Shown here one piece after another: positions 1 to 6,065 of a stretch of 45,634 bases of DNA (the stretch's first letter is position 1; each line of letters opens with the position of its first letter). The DNA lies in IMG/VR virus record IMGVR_UViG_3300015245_000047, positions 1 through 45,634 of that record, one strand, 5' to 3'. Origin of the DNA: a virus. The notes below the pieces were generated by a model that was not told the origin of the DNA, did no database searches, and saw only the letters and a list, made by a program, of their open reading frames with translations. A program made the translations under genes and the position numbers.

Positions 1-13
1 CATATATTTATCT

Positions 14-196
14 TCATGGCACATGATCCGTAACTGTCCAACAAGAATGGTAACGTATTTCAGCTAGACGCTTAGGCCATAAGAAATCTTGTTCTTTAAC
101 CCACGCATCAGCAATTTCTTCAGAAGAGACAACACCTTTAATTTCACCGGGACTGTCCCAATGTTGATTTTCTACTAATACCCATACATCAGTCAT
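14..196 (-). CDS. Small hypothetical protein, 60 aa
   Basis: I do not recognise this protein. It is acidic and soluble-looking, rich in Trp (VWVLVENQHWDSP near the start), with no membrane segment. Its ATG overlaps the stop of the gene at 193-306 in an ATGA junction, so the two are probably translationally coupled. It is the last minus-strand gene visible before the window edge, at the tail of the replication arm. The start-stop coupling is what supports it as a real gene. Confidence 0.7.
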   Translation of the reverse strand: MTDVWVLVENQHWDSPGEIKGVVSSEEIADAWVKEQDFLWPKRLAEIRYHSCWTVTDHVP

Positions 197-306
197 TGTA
201 TTTGATCCGCTATGTATATGGACAGGGCAATCAATCCTGCCATGAAGCCTGTGATAAATCCTGTACTATACCACGCTAAACCAAACCAGAAGGGATGTTT
301 CATCAT
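193..306 (-). CDS. Micro-protein with one membrane segment, 37 aa
   Basis: A very short frame between endonuclease I and the 60-residue protein. Its ATG overlaps the endonuclease stop (ATGA), and its own stop overlaps the next ATG, also as ATGA. The protein begins MMKHPFWFGL and consists almost entirely of one hydrophobic helix (about residues 6-32) with Gly, Ala and aromatic residues, ending in a short polar tail. It is probably an inner-membrane micro-protein. No family was recognised. Double coupling and a clean transmembrane pattern support it. Confidence 0.65.
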   Translation of the reverse strand: MMKHPFWFGLAWYSTGFITGFMAGLIALSIYIADQIQ

Positions 307-647
307 AGTCCTTTTATCCATTCAGGAGGGATATCTCCAAAGGCGTACCTGAAGCCGTTCTTAACTGCCCATTTACTATTCATTTTGTTGGGGGCATAAA
401 ACAAGAGCCTAAGATCTATCTCTGGATGTTGTTTCTTTACTGCAATAAGCTTAGCTTTATCTTCTCTACGTAGATGACCTTTAGTCTCTACATAAACCTT
501 ACCTAACGGAGTCTCCAGGATAAAGTCTGGCAAGTAAAAGCGAGCGAGGATATATGGTACTCTAATGCTTTCGTAATCAAACTTGATCTTCGCCCGCTTT
601 AATTGGCTGTATATCTTGGTCTCGAATTTGTTTCTTAATTTCTTCAA
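303..647 (-). CDS. T7 gp3-like endonuclease I (Holliday-junction resolvase), 114 aa
   Basis: The sequence matches phage endonuclease I, the PD-(D/E)XK resolvase that cuts branched DNA and helps degrade host DNA in T7-like phages. The core is visible: an N-terminal helix (RNKFETKIYSQLKRAKIKF), a Tyr-Glu pair, YLPDFIL (metal-binding Asp), VYVETKGH (the ExK element), then KQHPEIDLRLLF and PPEWIKG, in the order of the T7 enzyme. It is somewhat shorter than T7 gp3, mostly at both ends. No ATG is available. TTG at 647 overlaps the preceding stop (TTGA), so coupled initiation is the best start, although no strong ribosome-binding site is visible. Confidence 0.9.
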   Translation of the reverse strand: MKKLRNKFETKIYSQLKRAKIKFDYESIRVPYILARFYLPDFILETPLGKVYVETKGHLRREDKAKLIAVKKQHPEIDLRLLFYAPNKMNSKWAVKNGFRYAFGDIPPEWIKGL

Positions 648-757
648 TCGTAGGGGACTTCTACAATCAGAGAGGCTATCTTCTTCTCTAAGATTTCTAT
701 TCTTTTCTCTAGTTGTTTTACTTTGCCTAAGGCAATCATTCCTAAATTAGCTGGCAT
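644..757 (-). CDS. Micro-protein with coiled coil, 37 aa
   Basis: Short frame just upstream of endonuclease I. Residues 11-32 form a Lys/Glu-rich heptad pattern (KVKQLEKRIEILEKKIASL) predicting a small coiled coil that may self-associate. Its stop overlaps the TTG start of endonuclease I, and its ATG lies inside the 3' end of the gene at 747-887. The upstream ribosome-binding site is weak, so translation may depend on coupling. No family was recognised. The coiled-coil pattern makes a chance frame less likely. Confidence 0.55.
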   Translation of the reverse strand: MPANLGMIALGKVKQLEKRIEILEKKIASLIVEVPYD

Positions 758-887
758 CTTCTGTTTCTTTTACAGCGTAATAAGCTTTCCAGAATTCTTT
801 AAGAGTATCTTGGTTCTGGCTCATACAAGCATTATCTGCAGCTTCTCTGAGCCTAGCTAACGCTATCTTATTGAGTTTAATATCCAT
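747..887 (-). CDS. Small hypothetical protein, 46 aa
   Basis: A helical, charged 46-residue protein (MDIKLNKIALARLREAADNA at the start). Its ATG overlaps the stop of the nuclease gene as TAATG, a strong coupling signal. There is no membrane segment or metal motif. It sits between the PD-(D/E)XK nuclease and endonuclease I in the same polycistron, so a role near DNA breakdown or recombination is possible, but position is the only basis for that. Confidence 0.6.
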   Translation of the reverse strand: MDIKLNKIALARLREAADNACMSQNQDTLKEFWKAYYAVKETEDAS

Positions 888-1747
888 TAATTATACACCA
901 CTTTACCAAATCTGTCCACTTCTAATACATCTGGCTTACGGACTACCTTGGTGAGGTAGACGGGTCCTGCTGCATATATGAAGGTTCTAAGCTCTGGTTT
1001 GCAGAGATACTTAAATGGATTGTAGCTTGCTTTAATATCAAGCTTAAGGTTTCCTGATTGCCCGTCGCTAACCACTCCACAAGTGCAAGGTGGAGGAGTG
1101 TCTTCTCCGACAATCCTAATGGACTCTTTAACTCTAGCTCGTATGTGATCTTCTCTAATCCTATGTTCATACAAACACATATGTCCTAATGTTTTGTCTA
1201 TTGCTAACAGGTATCCCTTGTCCTTTACGGTAACCAGAGGATCACTAAGGGAACCGACAAGATAACCATCCAACTGTTCCAGATACCCAAAACTGTCAGA
1301 ATGTTTAATAGACCCGTCCCGAAACTTCTTAAAGCCAATGGAAGAAGTAGACTTGACGTCAACCACACAACCATCGATGACACAATCACGGTGCCCAAGT
1401 ATTCCATCAACAGAGACTTCATCCTGCTCTCCCGTGACTGTGTGTCCGGCAGCTCTTGCTAGCGTGATGGCCAAGGCTTCAAGGATGTGCCCGTAGCTAT
1501 ACTTAATTTCAGCCCACGGAGGTAGGCGCTCAGCCTCGTCTGGCGAGTGAATACTGTGCCAGAGTTGACACGGGCATTTCGGTCCCATTTGAGAAAGGCG
1601 GAGCGTTGCTGTCTGCGCTCTCCCGAAGTGAGCAGATAAGCGTCTGGCCACATCCTGTGAGAAGGCGGCGGATAATTCATCATTGAACCACCCATCCTTT
1701 TGAGTGACGAGTTTCTGTATGTCAGGTATTAAAGTGTGGATATTCAA
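887..1747 (-). CDS. PD-(D/E)XK-superfamily nuclease (RecB/Cas4-like), 286 aa
   Basis: The signature of RecB-type nucleases is visible: VDGILGHRDCVIDGCVVDVKSTSS (about residues 107-130) supplies an Asp, then DVK as the catalytic (D/E)xK, and YLEQLDGYL supplies the QxxxY-type motif. Cysteines (CPC near residue 60, PPCTCG near 217, YLCKP near 248) recall the iron-sulfur clusters of Cas4/AddB-like enzymes, but the pattern is not conclusive. It may replace the T7 gp6 exonuclease in recombination or host-DNA recycling. The start is TTG at 1747, because no in-frame ATG precedes the domain. AAGGA lies upstream with loose spacing. Nuclease call strong, substrate inferred. Confidence 0.8.
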   Translation of the reverse strand: MNIHTLIPDIQKLVTQKDGWFNDELSAAFSQDVARRLSAHFGRAQTATLRLSQMGPKCPCQLWHSIHSPDEAERLPPWAEIKYSYGHILEALAITLARAAGHTVTGEQDEVSVDGILGHRDCVIDGCVVDVKSTSSIGFKKFRDGSIKHSDSFGYLEQLDGYLVGSLSDPLVTVKDKGYLLAIDKTLGHMCLYEHRIREDHIRARVKESIRIVGEDTPPPCTCGVVSDGQSGNLKLDIKASYNPFKYLCKPELRTFIYAAGPVYLTKVVRKPDVLEVDRFGKVVYN

Positions 1748-1753
1748 AACGTA

Positions 1754-2074
1754 TTAGTGTCCTTGAAATGCTTTCACAATAAACAGAATGGTTAATGCGT
1801 TGGCTAAAATAATAAATGGTGAAACAGCAAAACATACGGCTACCTGCTGCAAGTAAGTCATCGCAGACTTCTTGTCGTCAGGTTTCTTTTCATCAGGCTT
1901 CTTCTTGCCATCTTCAAGTTCCTTCATAATCTTCTGGAACTTCAAGAACTTCTTCATCTCGGATTTGCTCTTAGGAGCAGGCATGAAGACTACACGTTCA
2001 GTAGGGCCAGCCGCCGGAGGATAACCATACATCGGCGGAGGTGCATATGTACTCCATCTGGGATCATAATTCAT
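1754..2074 (-). CDS. Small tail-anchored membrane protein, 106 aa
   Basis: I place the start at the internal ATG (protein MNYDPRWSTYAPP...) because GGGAGAG precedes it at good spacing. The N-terminal extension of the longer frame looks like read-through of noncoding sequence. Order of parts: a Pro/Tyr-rich stretch (residues 1-22), a basic helical Lys/Glu region with DEKKPDDKK, then a C-terminal hydrophobic helix (AVCFAVSPFIILANALTILFIV). It is probably a tail-anchored inner-membrane protein of unknown role. It is the first convincing gene downstream of the long noncoding tract. Confidence 0.75.
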   Translation of the reverse strand: MNYDPRWSTYAPPPMYGYPPAAGPTERVVFMPAPKSKSEMKKFLKFQKIMKELEDGKKKPDEKKPDDKKSAMTYLQQVAVCFAVSPFIILANALTILFIVKAFQGH

Positions 2075-2463
2075 TGCTTCTCTCCCTTTCAGGGGGCAAT
2101 ATTGTTTAACCGAGCTCTTGCGAGGTTGTAAACTAAATGTATTGAGACTGTGGGGAGAGTGGCATAACAGCACCTGTATTAATGCTTGGCGCTCACTCTC
2201 CTCCACCGATGCCCTGTAGTCGCTTAGGGCGGCCGTTTGGGGGCCACGCGGATAATGTCGATCATCTGTCGTCTTCCTCCGCTGTTGGGCAGAAGCAGAA
2301 CATGATCGTACCTCCATGTTGAGACCAGCCTAGGCAAGATTTACCGCCAATATTAAGGTGGGCGAACTAGGCGTTACGGTCGTGTGGCTTTGGACGGATA
2401 CCTGCTTACGACTGATACATGGTTCGGTGGGGACAGAGGTTGTCTTAGGCTGAGAAGTGAGAC

Positions 2464-2664
2464 TCAGCTTCGTCGGTCTCTTATCCTTGCCCACCATTCC
2501 TCAACACCTAAGCTTGGATCAGAGGACGATGGTCGTTCGATATAGTCAGTGTCTTCGTACCTTGGCTGTAGAAGATCCCCCAGTTTATTAAGCATCCCGC
2601 AGACTAAACATTGGGACGGGGGTAGGCCGGTATTTCTAGCCCTACATACATCTTTCAGCTTCAT
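2464..2664 (-). CDS. Doubtful 66-aa frame inside the noncoding tract
   Basis: An ATG frame with some protein-like features: CLVCG in the middle, and an acidic, Trp-containing C-terminus (GVEEWWARIRDRRS). No ribosome-binding site precedes the ATG, there is no coupling with a neighbour, and it lies within the hairpin-dense tract. It may be either a small gene interrupting the tract or chance. I list it only because its composition is better than that of the other frames there. Confidence 0.25.
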   Translation of the reverse strand: MKLKDVCRARNTGLPPSQCLVCGMLNKLGDLLQPRYEDTDYIERPSSSDPSLGVEEWWARIRDRRS

Positions 2665-2812
2665 ACGGCTAATGAGACCGCTGCTTTCCTACTAGATGCA
2701 GTTCTGTCTTACCTTCAGAGGGAGTTAACAGAACTGAAGAGGGACTTTATTCCTGTGTGTTTACCACCCCCATCAAATTAAATCAAGGGGATCTTTTTTC
2801 ACCATCTGCGTG

Positions 2813-2887
2813 TGCTTGCAGAGAGGGACTCGAACCCTCAAGGTTCCCTTTAGGAGAACCACAGGACAGTTTTTCTCATGTCTTGCA
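2813..2887 (-). tRNA. tRNA-like element, degenerate
   Basis: Read on the minus strand, this has a perfect T arm (5-bp GAGGG/CCCTC stem with loop TTCGAGT) and an anticodon-like arm (GTTCT/GGAAC stem around CCTAAAG). It also has a possible D arm (GACA/TGTC) and an acceptor TGCAAGA/TCTGCA that needs a bulged A. The overall length is about right. Against a functional tRNA: C instead of U before the anticodon position, no GG in the D loop, and AGCA rather than CCA after the acceptor. It may be a decayed tRNA or a tRNA-mimic domain of the surrounding RNA. If functional, the anticodon would read TAA (Leu). Confidence 0.4.
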
Positions 2888-4081
2888 CTACCGTGGAGAG
2901 CCATAGAGCTCTACGTCAAAGTCAGTGCCTTACACCTCGGTCACGTCATCTTACTGTACCCTTACAGCAATGAGATCTAGAGGTAGGGGAGTGACGATAC
3001 CCACTCATTCACCATGTTGCACATGGCTGCGTTCGTTCACAGACCTGTCACCACTCAGTAAAGCATGTCCGGAGATCTTTGCCTGTTGCTCCCCGTTGGG
3101 GCTAGGGATTTCCACCATGTCTCGATCATCCAGCTGGGACTCTACCTTAGACCAGCCGTTACCAAAACCTGGGTGGTTACGATCCACATATGCTGGCCAA
3201 GACATCTGCGTTTCCGCTTCACCGCTACCAGTTCACTGCGTCAGTATTTTCATTCCTTCCGGAAGAGGGTACTTTAGCCTTGCAGTCTGTCCATCTACGT
3301 CATGTGCAGGAGCTCTGCGATGTTTACCCCACTGGGTCATCTTGACACAAGGTAGATCGAGAAGAGCAAGCTTAGGAGACGCCCTGCCACCTCTATTTAT
3401 CACCACAGAGATCTTTTGGAAACCCCACAGTCCCGGTCTTCTGCTTATGACTGCAGAAGCACATGCTGTTGAAAGGAGGTTGGCTAGACCTTTAGCCGGG
3501 GGATGGAATATTCCTCTTTACTACCAGAGGGCCACCTTGTCGCCCGTTCCTTCTCCCGCTTATCTGGCGGGTGCTGTTTACTGTCGACGCCTCAAGCGGA
3601 GGCATCACCACAGCATGACCTAAAGCCGAATCAGCCCTAGTCCTAGTTGATACTCCCGTAGATTATACGGGATGACCGCAGACAACTTTCATAACACCTT
3701 TGCACTCCCACCGCTCAGTTCCCTCCTGACTAGCACTGAGACTATCCGGGATCGCACCGGAATGTAGCGGCTTGTATAGGGCTTGCTTGACTGATCTCGT
3801 TGTCACCGTAGGTGTTGTCGGTTAGGTCCTAGCCCACAGAGACGTAGTGCTCTGCTGTGACATCTATTTGATACTCCGCGTATGGGGCAACCGCGGATCT
3901 CCCCGCTTACCTAGGGGCTACTGGGCTTGACACCGCAGGGGTCTCGCGCGCAACTTTGGACATTGTGCACGCACGGGTGGGTTCGCTACGTCCTTCTACG
4001 CGCTCTAAATAGAGGCGCAGGCAACCAGGGTTCTGTCGTCAGAACCAGCGATTTTCTACTACCCCGTGGCTTCATAAGAAG

Positions 4082-4330
4082 CTAAGGAAGTATTTCGAAA
4101 GGTCCCCAAGCTTTCTTAAGCTGGCGTTGGTAAGCTCTAATCCAAATTCTTCTTGCAGTCTGCTCCAGACCTTCCCAAGGATGGTTCTGTCTAGCCGCTT
4201 CGTATATCATCCTTGCATGGATGACTAAGGCCATGTCCGGAGGATTATCAGCCGGACGTAAACCTTTCGCACACACCATGTTCAATGTATGCATCTCAGA
4301 CAACGTCAACGGCTGTTCGTTCGACCACAC
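4082..4330 (-). CDS. Small hypothetical protein, 82 aa
   Basis: I chose GTG at 4330 rather than the GTG seven codons upstream because GAGGAGG lies at ideal distance before it, overlapping the stop of the gene at 4341-4445. The protein is helical, with several Trp, Arg and His residues (HPWEGLEQTARRIWIRAYQRQLKKAW), and has no membrane segment. The family is unknown. It is the last convincing gene before the 2-kb noncoding tract. Confidence 0.7.
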   Translation of the reverse strand: MWSNEQPLTLSEMHTLNMVCAKGLRPADNPPDMALVIHARMIYEAARQNHPWEGLEQTARRIWIRAYQRQLKKAWGPFEILP

Positions 4331-4340
4331 GGTAGCCTCC

Positions 4341-4445
4341 TCAGATGGCACTGCGCCAACGGTTGAAGTATTTGTAAGGAGCCTTCACCTCAACGGGAGG
4401 CAAGCCTTTCGTGCGCGCTATGCGCATCAGTTTCTTGATGTTCAT
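4341..4445 (-). CDS. Basic micro-protein, 34 aa
   Basis: Its ATG overlaps the stop of the YodC-like gene (ATGA), and GGGGAAAC precedes it, so initiation is well supported. The protein is strongly basic (MNIKKLMRIARTKG...), with aromatic residues toward the end (YKYFNRW). It could bind nucleic acid or a host protein; no family is known. Its last codons carry the GAGGAGG ribosome-binding site of the next gene. Confidence 0.6.
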   Translation of the reverse strand: MNIKKLMRIARTKGLPPVEVKAPYKYFNRWRSAI

Positions 4446-4663
4446 GTTTCCCCAAACTTCTTTGGTGTATCTTCTTCATCCAGATCAGTCCAGACATCAA
4501 GGCTTCCTTCAGGAAAGGTACCGTGATGGACTGCACCACCAAGCATCTCGTAGGTGTCTGCAGAGAACCAATTACAACGGTAGTTGGTTCCTTCGATGGC
4601 AACGACGGTCATACAAGGACCGCCAGACTTCAGGTTCACAAGATCGCCTACTTCCAGAGCCAT
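4442..4663 (-). CDS. DUF2158/YodC-like protein, 73 aa
   Basis: The sequence fits the YodC-like DUF2158 family almost end to end: VGDLVNLKSGGPCMTVVAI at residues 5-23, a central CNWF, and a C-terminal FPEGSLDVW resembling the family's FPxxSL ending. Members are small beta-barrel proteins without an assigned biochemical role. GGGAGAAC precedes the ATG, which overlaps the stop of the upstream micro-gene (TAATG). The tail PKKFGET carries the Phe-Gly motif seen at the C-termini of several minus-arm proteins. Confidence 0.88.
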   Translation of the reverse strand: MALEVGDLVNLKSGGPCMTVVAIEGTNYRCNWFSADTYEMLGGAVHHGTFPEGSLDVWTDLDEEDTPKKFGET

Positions 4664-4743
4664 TAGAGTTCTCCCAGTTTACGAAGATTGCGCATGATTG
4701 CGCGATGATGACGCTTACGCTTGCAACGTGTCTGCTTGCTCAT
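4663..4743 (-). CDS. Highly basic micro-protein, 26 aa
   Basis: Twenty-six residues, more than a third of them Lys, Arg or His (MSKQTRCKRKRHHRAIMRNL). AAGGAGCACA precedes the ATG at the right spacing, and the stop overlaps the next ATG as TAATG. The same GGAGCAC ribosome-binding core is used by larger genes of this arm, which argues for real translation. It is probably a nucleic-acid-binding or host-takeover peptide. Function unknown. Confidence 0.6.
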   Translation of the reverse strand: MSKQTRCKRKRHHRAIMRNLRKLGEL

Positions 4744-4867
4744 TCTGTGCTCCTTTCAATGAACTAACAAAAGAGTGGCTGTCGCAGAAGGCCCGATGGT
4801 CATTCCTTCTCACAGTCACTACATCCACAACGGCTTTCAACCTAGTAAGGGGATGCAGCTTTAGTCT

Positions 4868-5086
4868 TTAGCTAGCCGGCGTCAGATCCAGCTCAGGGAT
4901 CGGGTGCACGACAGTACCAGTCAGTGCGAACACGCCATAGACGTCTCCCACGTACTTGGTCGCCTGCTTCCGAGCCTTCTCAATCGCCTCGGCTTCACTG
5001 GTGTGGCCAGTGTTCTGATGGCTGGAAATACGCACCTTGCCATCTTCCTCGGTGACCAACTCAGTCACAACAAACATCTTCTGCAT
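4868..5086 (-). CDS. Small hypothetical protein, 72 aa
   Basis: The start is set at the ATG preceded by AAGGAGAAG; the longer frame upstream lacks a ribosome-binding site. The protein has alternating beta strands and a helix (MFVVTELVTEEDGKVRISSH, then SEAEAIEKARKQATKY) and resembles a small alpha/beta domain. No membrane segment or catalytic motif is visible. It lies between the SSB-like gene and the YodC-like cluster. A 124-bp gap (4744-4867) separates it from the next gene, and I see nothing identifiable there. Confidence 0.75.
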   Translation of the reverse strand: MQKMFVVTELVTEEDGKVRISSHQNTGHTSEAEAIEKARKQATKYVGDVYGVFALTGTVVHPIPELDLTPAS

Positions 5087-5120
5087 TGTTCTTCTCCTTG
5101 TTGGGTTCAAAAGAACCTAA

Positions 5121-5612
5121 TCAATAAGCTTCTTGTGGAGCAACGTTCACTAAACCTCTAGTCTGTTTAAGCTCTTCTTCTGTACCATGTTTTATAGCAC
5201 TGTACGGAACAAGATTATCCACACGCACAGAACTTAAACGAAGTGCCCAGGCTTTCTTACCACCCGAACTAGGAACAGTATATGGATAGAGTTCACAGGA
5301 AACTGTTACATCCGATCCATGTCCTATAAATCCTTCAAAGATAGTATTATCTTTGTTTAATACAATAGGAGCAGGGAAGAAACGATCTACGCCTTTATAG
5401 GTCTTTCTCTGATATCTGCCGAAGGTTGCATAGTAGCCATCGTCATCTTTCTGCAGACGAGTGAGAATTCCTTTAACAGCTTGCAGTTCCCTAAAAGCTT
5501 CTAATGAAGGTTCGTTGAAGTAAAGTTTAATAGACCACTTATTGTATTTATCAACGTTGGTCAATGAGTTCCAATGTGCTTTGCCTTGGAAGGCAACCTC
5601 TTTATTCGCCAT
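5121..5612 (-). CDS. Probable phage ssDNA-binding protein, 163 aa
   Basis: The pattern fits OB-fold ssDNA-binding proteins of T7-like and marine podophages. It opens with a strand region (ANKEVAFQGKAHWNSL), has a central block ending FFPAPIVL, then IGHGSDVTVSCELYPYTV and KAWALRLSSVRVDNLVPY, typical of the family's last two strands. Such proteins coat single strands and organise polymerase and helicase. The usual acidic tail is missing; the end is PQEAY, with a terminal aromatic residue. The start is the ATG overlapping the stop of the upstream 65-residue gene. Position just downstream of the DNA polymerase supports the call. Confidence 0.65.
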   Translation of the reverse strand: MANKEVAFQGKAHWNSLTNVDKYNKWSIKLYFNEPSLEAFRELQAVKGILTRLQKDDDGYYATFGRYQRKTYKGVDRFFPAPIVLNKDNTIFEGFIGHGSDVTVSCELYPYTVPSSGGKKAWALRLSSVRVDNLVPYSAIKHGTEEELKQTRGLVNVAPQEAY

Positions 5613-5799
5613 CGTGAATTGTCCCATGGGACTCGATAGCGAAGTCAGTAGGCTGATCCTCAACAGGCACATCTTTTAGATAAGTCTCTTCCACATAAGC
5701 TTCAAACTCAGGTGAAGGATCCTTCTCATTCGCTACAAATAGGTTAGTGGTATTATACATCTTATCTCGATAAGAGTATTCAATTCCAATGTGTGTCAT
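5602..5799 (-). CDS. Small acidic hypothetical protein, 65 aa
   Basis: An excellent ribosome-binding site (AAGGAGAAG) precedes the ATG. The protein is acidic (EKDPSPEFEAYVEE, HDGE end) with an N-terminal beta-like segment. Its end overlaps the start of the SSB-like gene by 11 nt, suggesting coupled translation. No known family was recognised. A helper of replication is possible from its position between polymerase and SSB, but the sequence does not show it. Confidence 0.7.
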   Translation of the reverse strand: MTHIGIEYSYRDKMYNTTNLFVANEKDPSPEFEAYVEETYLKDVPVEDQPTDFAIESHGTIHDGE

Positions 5800-5808
5800 C
5801 TCTTCTCC

Positions 5809-6054
5809 TTAAATATAATAGCAATAGTTATGTCGCCAGCGGTCAACAGAGATATCTGCATCTTTCTGATAACCAGTTTCAATCTTCTTCAAGGCAACAA
5901 TCTGTTCATTGGCTTCCCGAACAAAGTTCAGGTTCATCCTACGATGTCCAACAAAGAACTCGTGAACAGTTACCCCAACAATGCCAAAGGCAACTGAGAA
6001 GGTAATCGCACCAATTCCATAACCAATGAAGTCTGCAGTGTACTGACTAAACAT
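5809..6054 (-). CDS. Small membrane protein, 81 aa
   Basis: The N-terminal third is a hydrophobic helix (FIGYGIGAITFSVAFGIVGVTV), followed by a basic, helical cytoplasmic region (RRMNLNFVREANEQIVALKKIE). AAGGAAAA precedes the ATG. It is probably a single-pass inner-membrane protein. It could anchor replication machinery or act in superinfection exclusion, but nothing specific is visible. It lies immediately downstream of the polymerase gene. Confidence 0.72.
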   Translation of the reverse strand: MFSQYTADFIGYGIGAITFSVAFGIVGVTVHEFFVGHRRMNLNFVREANEQIVALKKIETGYQKDADISVDRWRHNYCYYI

Positions 6055-6065
6055 TCTTTTTTCCT

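Larger units (their letters stand above)
2075..4081 (-). ncRNA. Long gene-poor, hairpin-dense tract; candidate large structured RNA
   Basis: About 2 kb between the gene ending at 4082 and the start at 2074 holds no convincing gene with a ribosome-binding site, although genes elsewhere are tightly packed. It contains many perfect short inverted repeats: 4029-4046 (7 bp), 3875-3897 (6 bp), 3655-3671 (6 bp), 3589-3603 (5 bp), 3555-3571 (5 bp), 3438-3459 (7 bp), 3088-3102 (4-5 bp), 2699-2736 (9 bp). A tRNA-like element lies near 2813-2887. The minus strand is assumed because both neighbours are read that way. Large ornate RNAs such as GOLLD and ROOL are known from phages, often beside tRNAs. I cannot assign this tract to either. 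It is not rRNA, tmRNA or RNase P by eye. Confidence 0.55.

Noticed and set aside
2774-2798. Plus-strand terminator (CCCC...GGGG followed by T-run)
   Set aside because: The stem is only 4 bp with a 15-nt loop, and no plus-strand gene lies upstream.
2925-3623. Plus-strand 232-codon open frame
   Set aside because: It has no ribosome-binding site, lies on the wrong strand for its arm, and its sequence (many Cys, Ser, Pro) looks like translated structured RNA rather than protein. It lies in the hairpin tract.
2075-4081. rRNA, tmRNA, RNase P RNA or self-splicing intron
   Set aside because: I searched by eye for the characteristic conserved blocks of these RNAs on both strands and found none, and the tract interrupts no gene, so an intron is unlikely.
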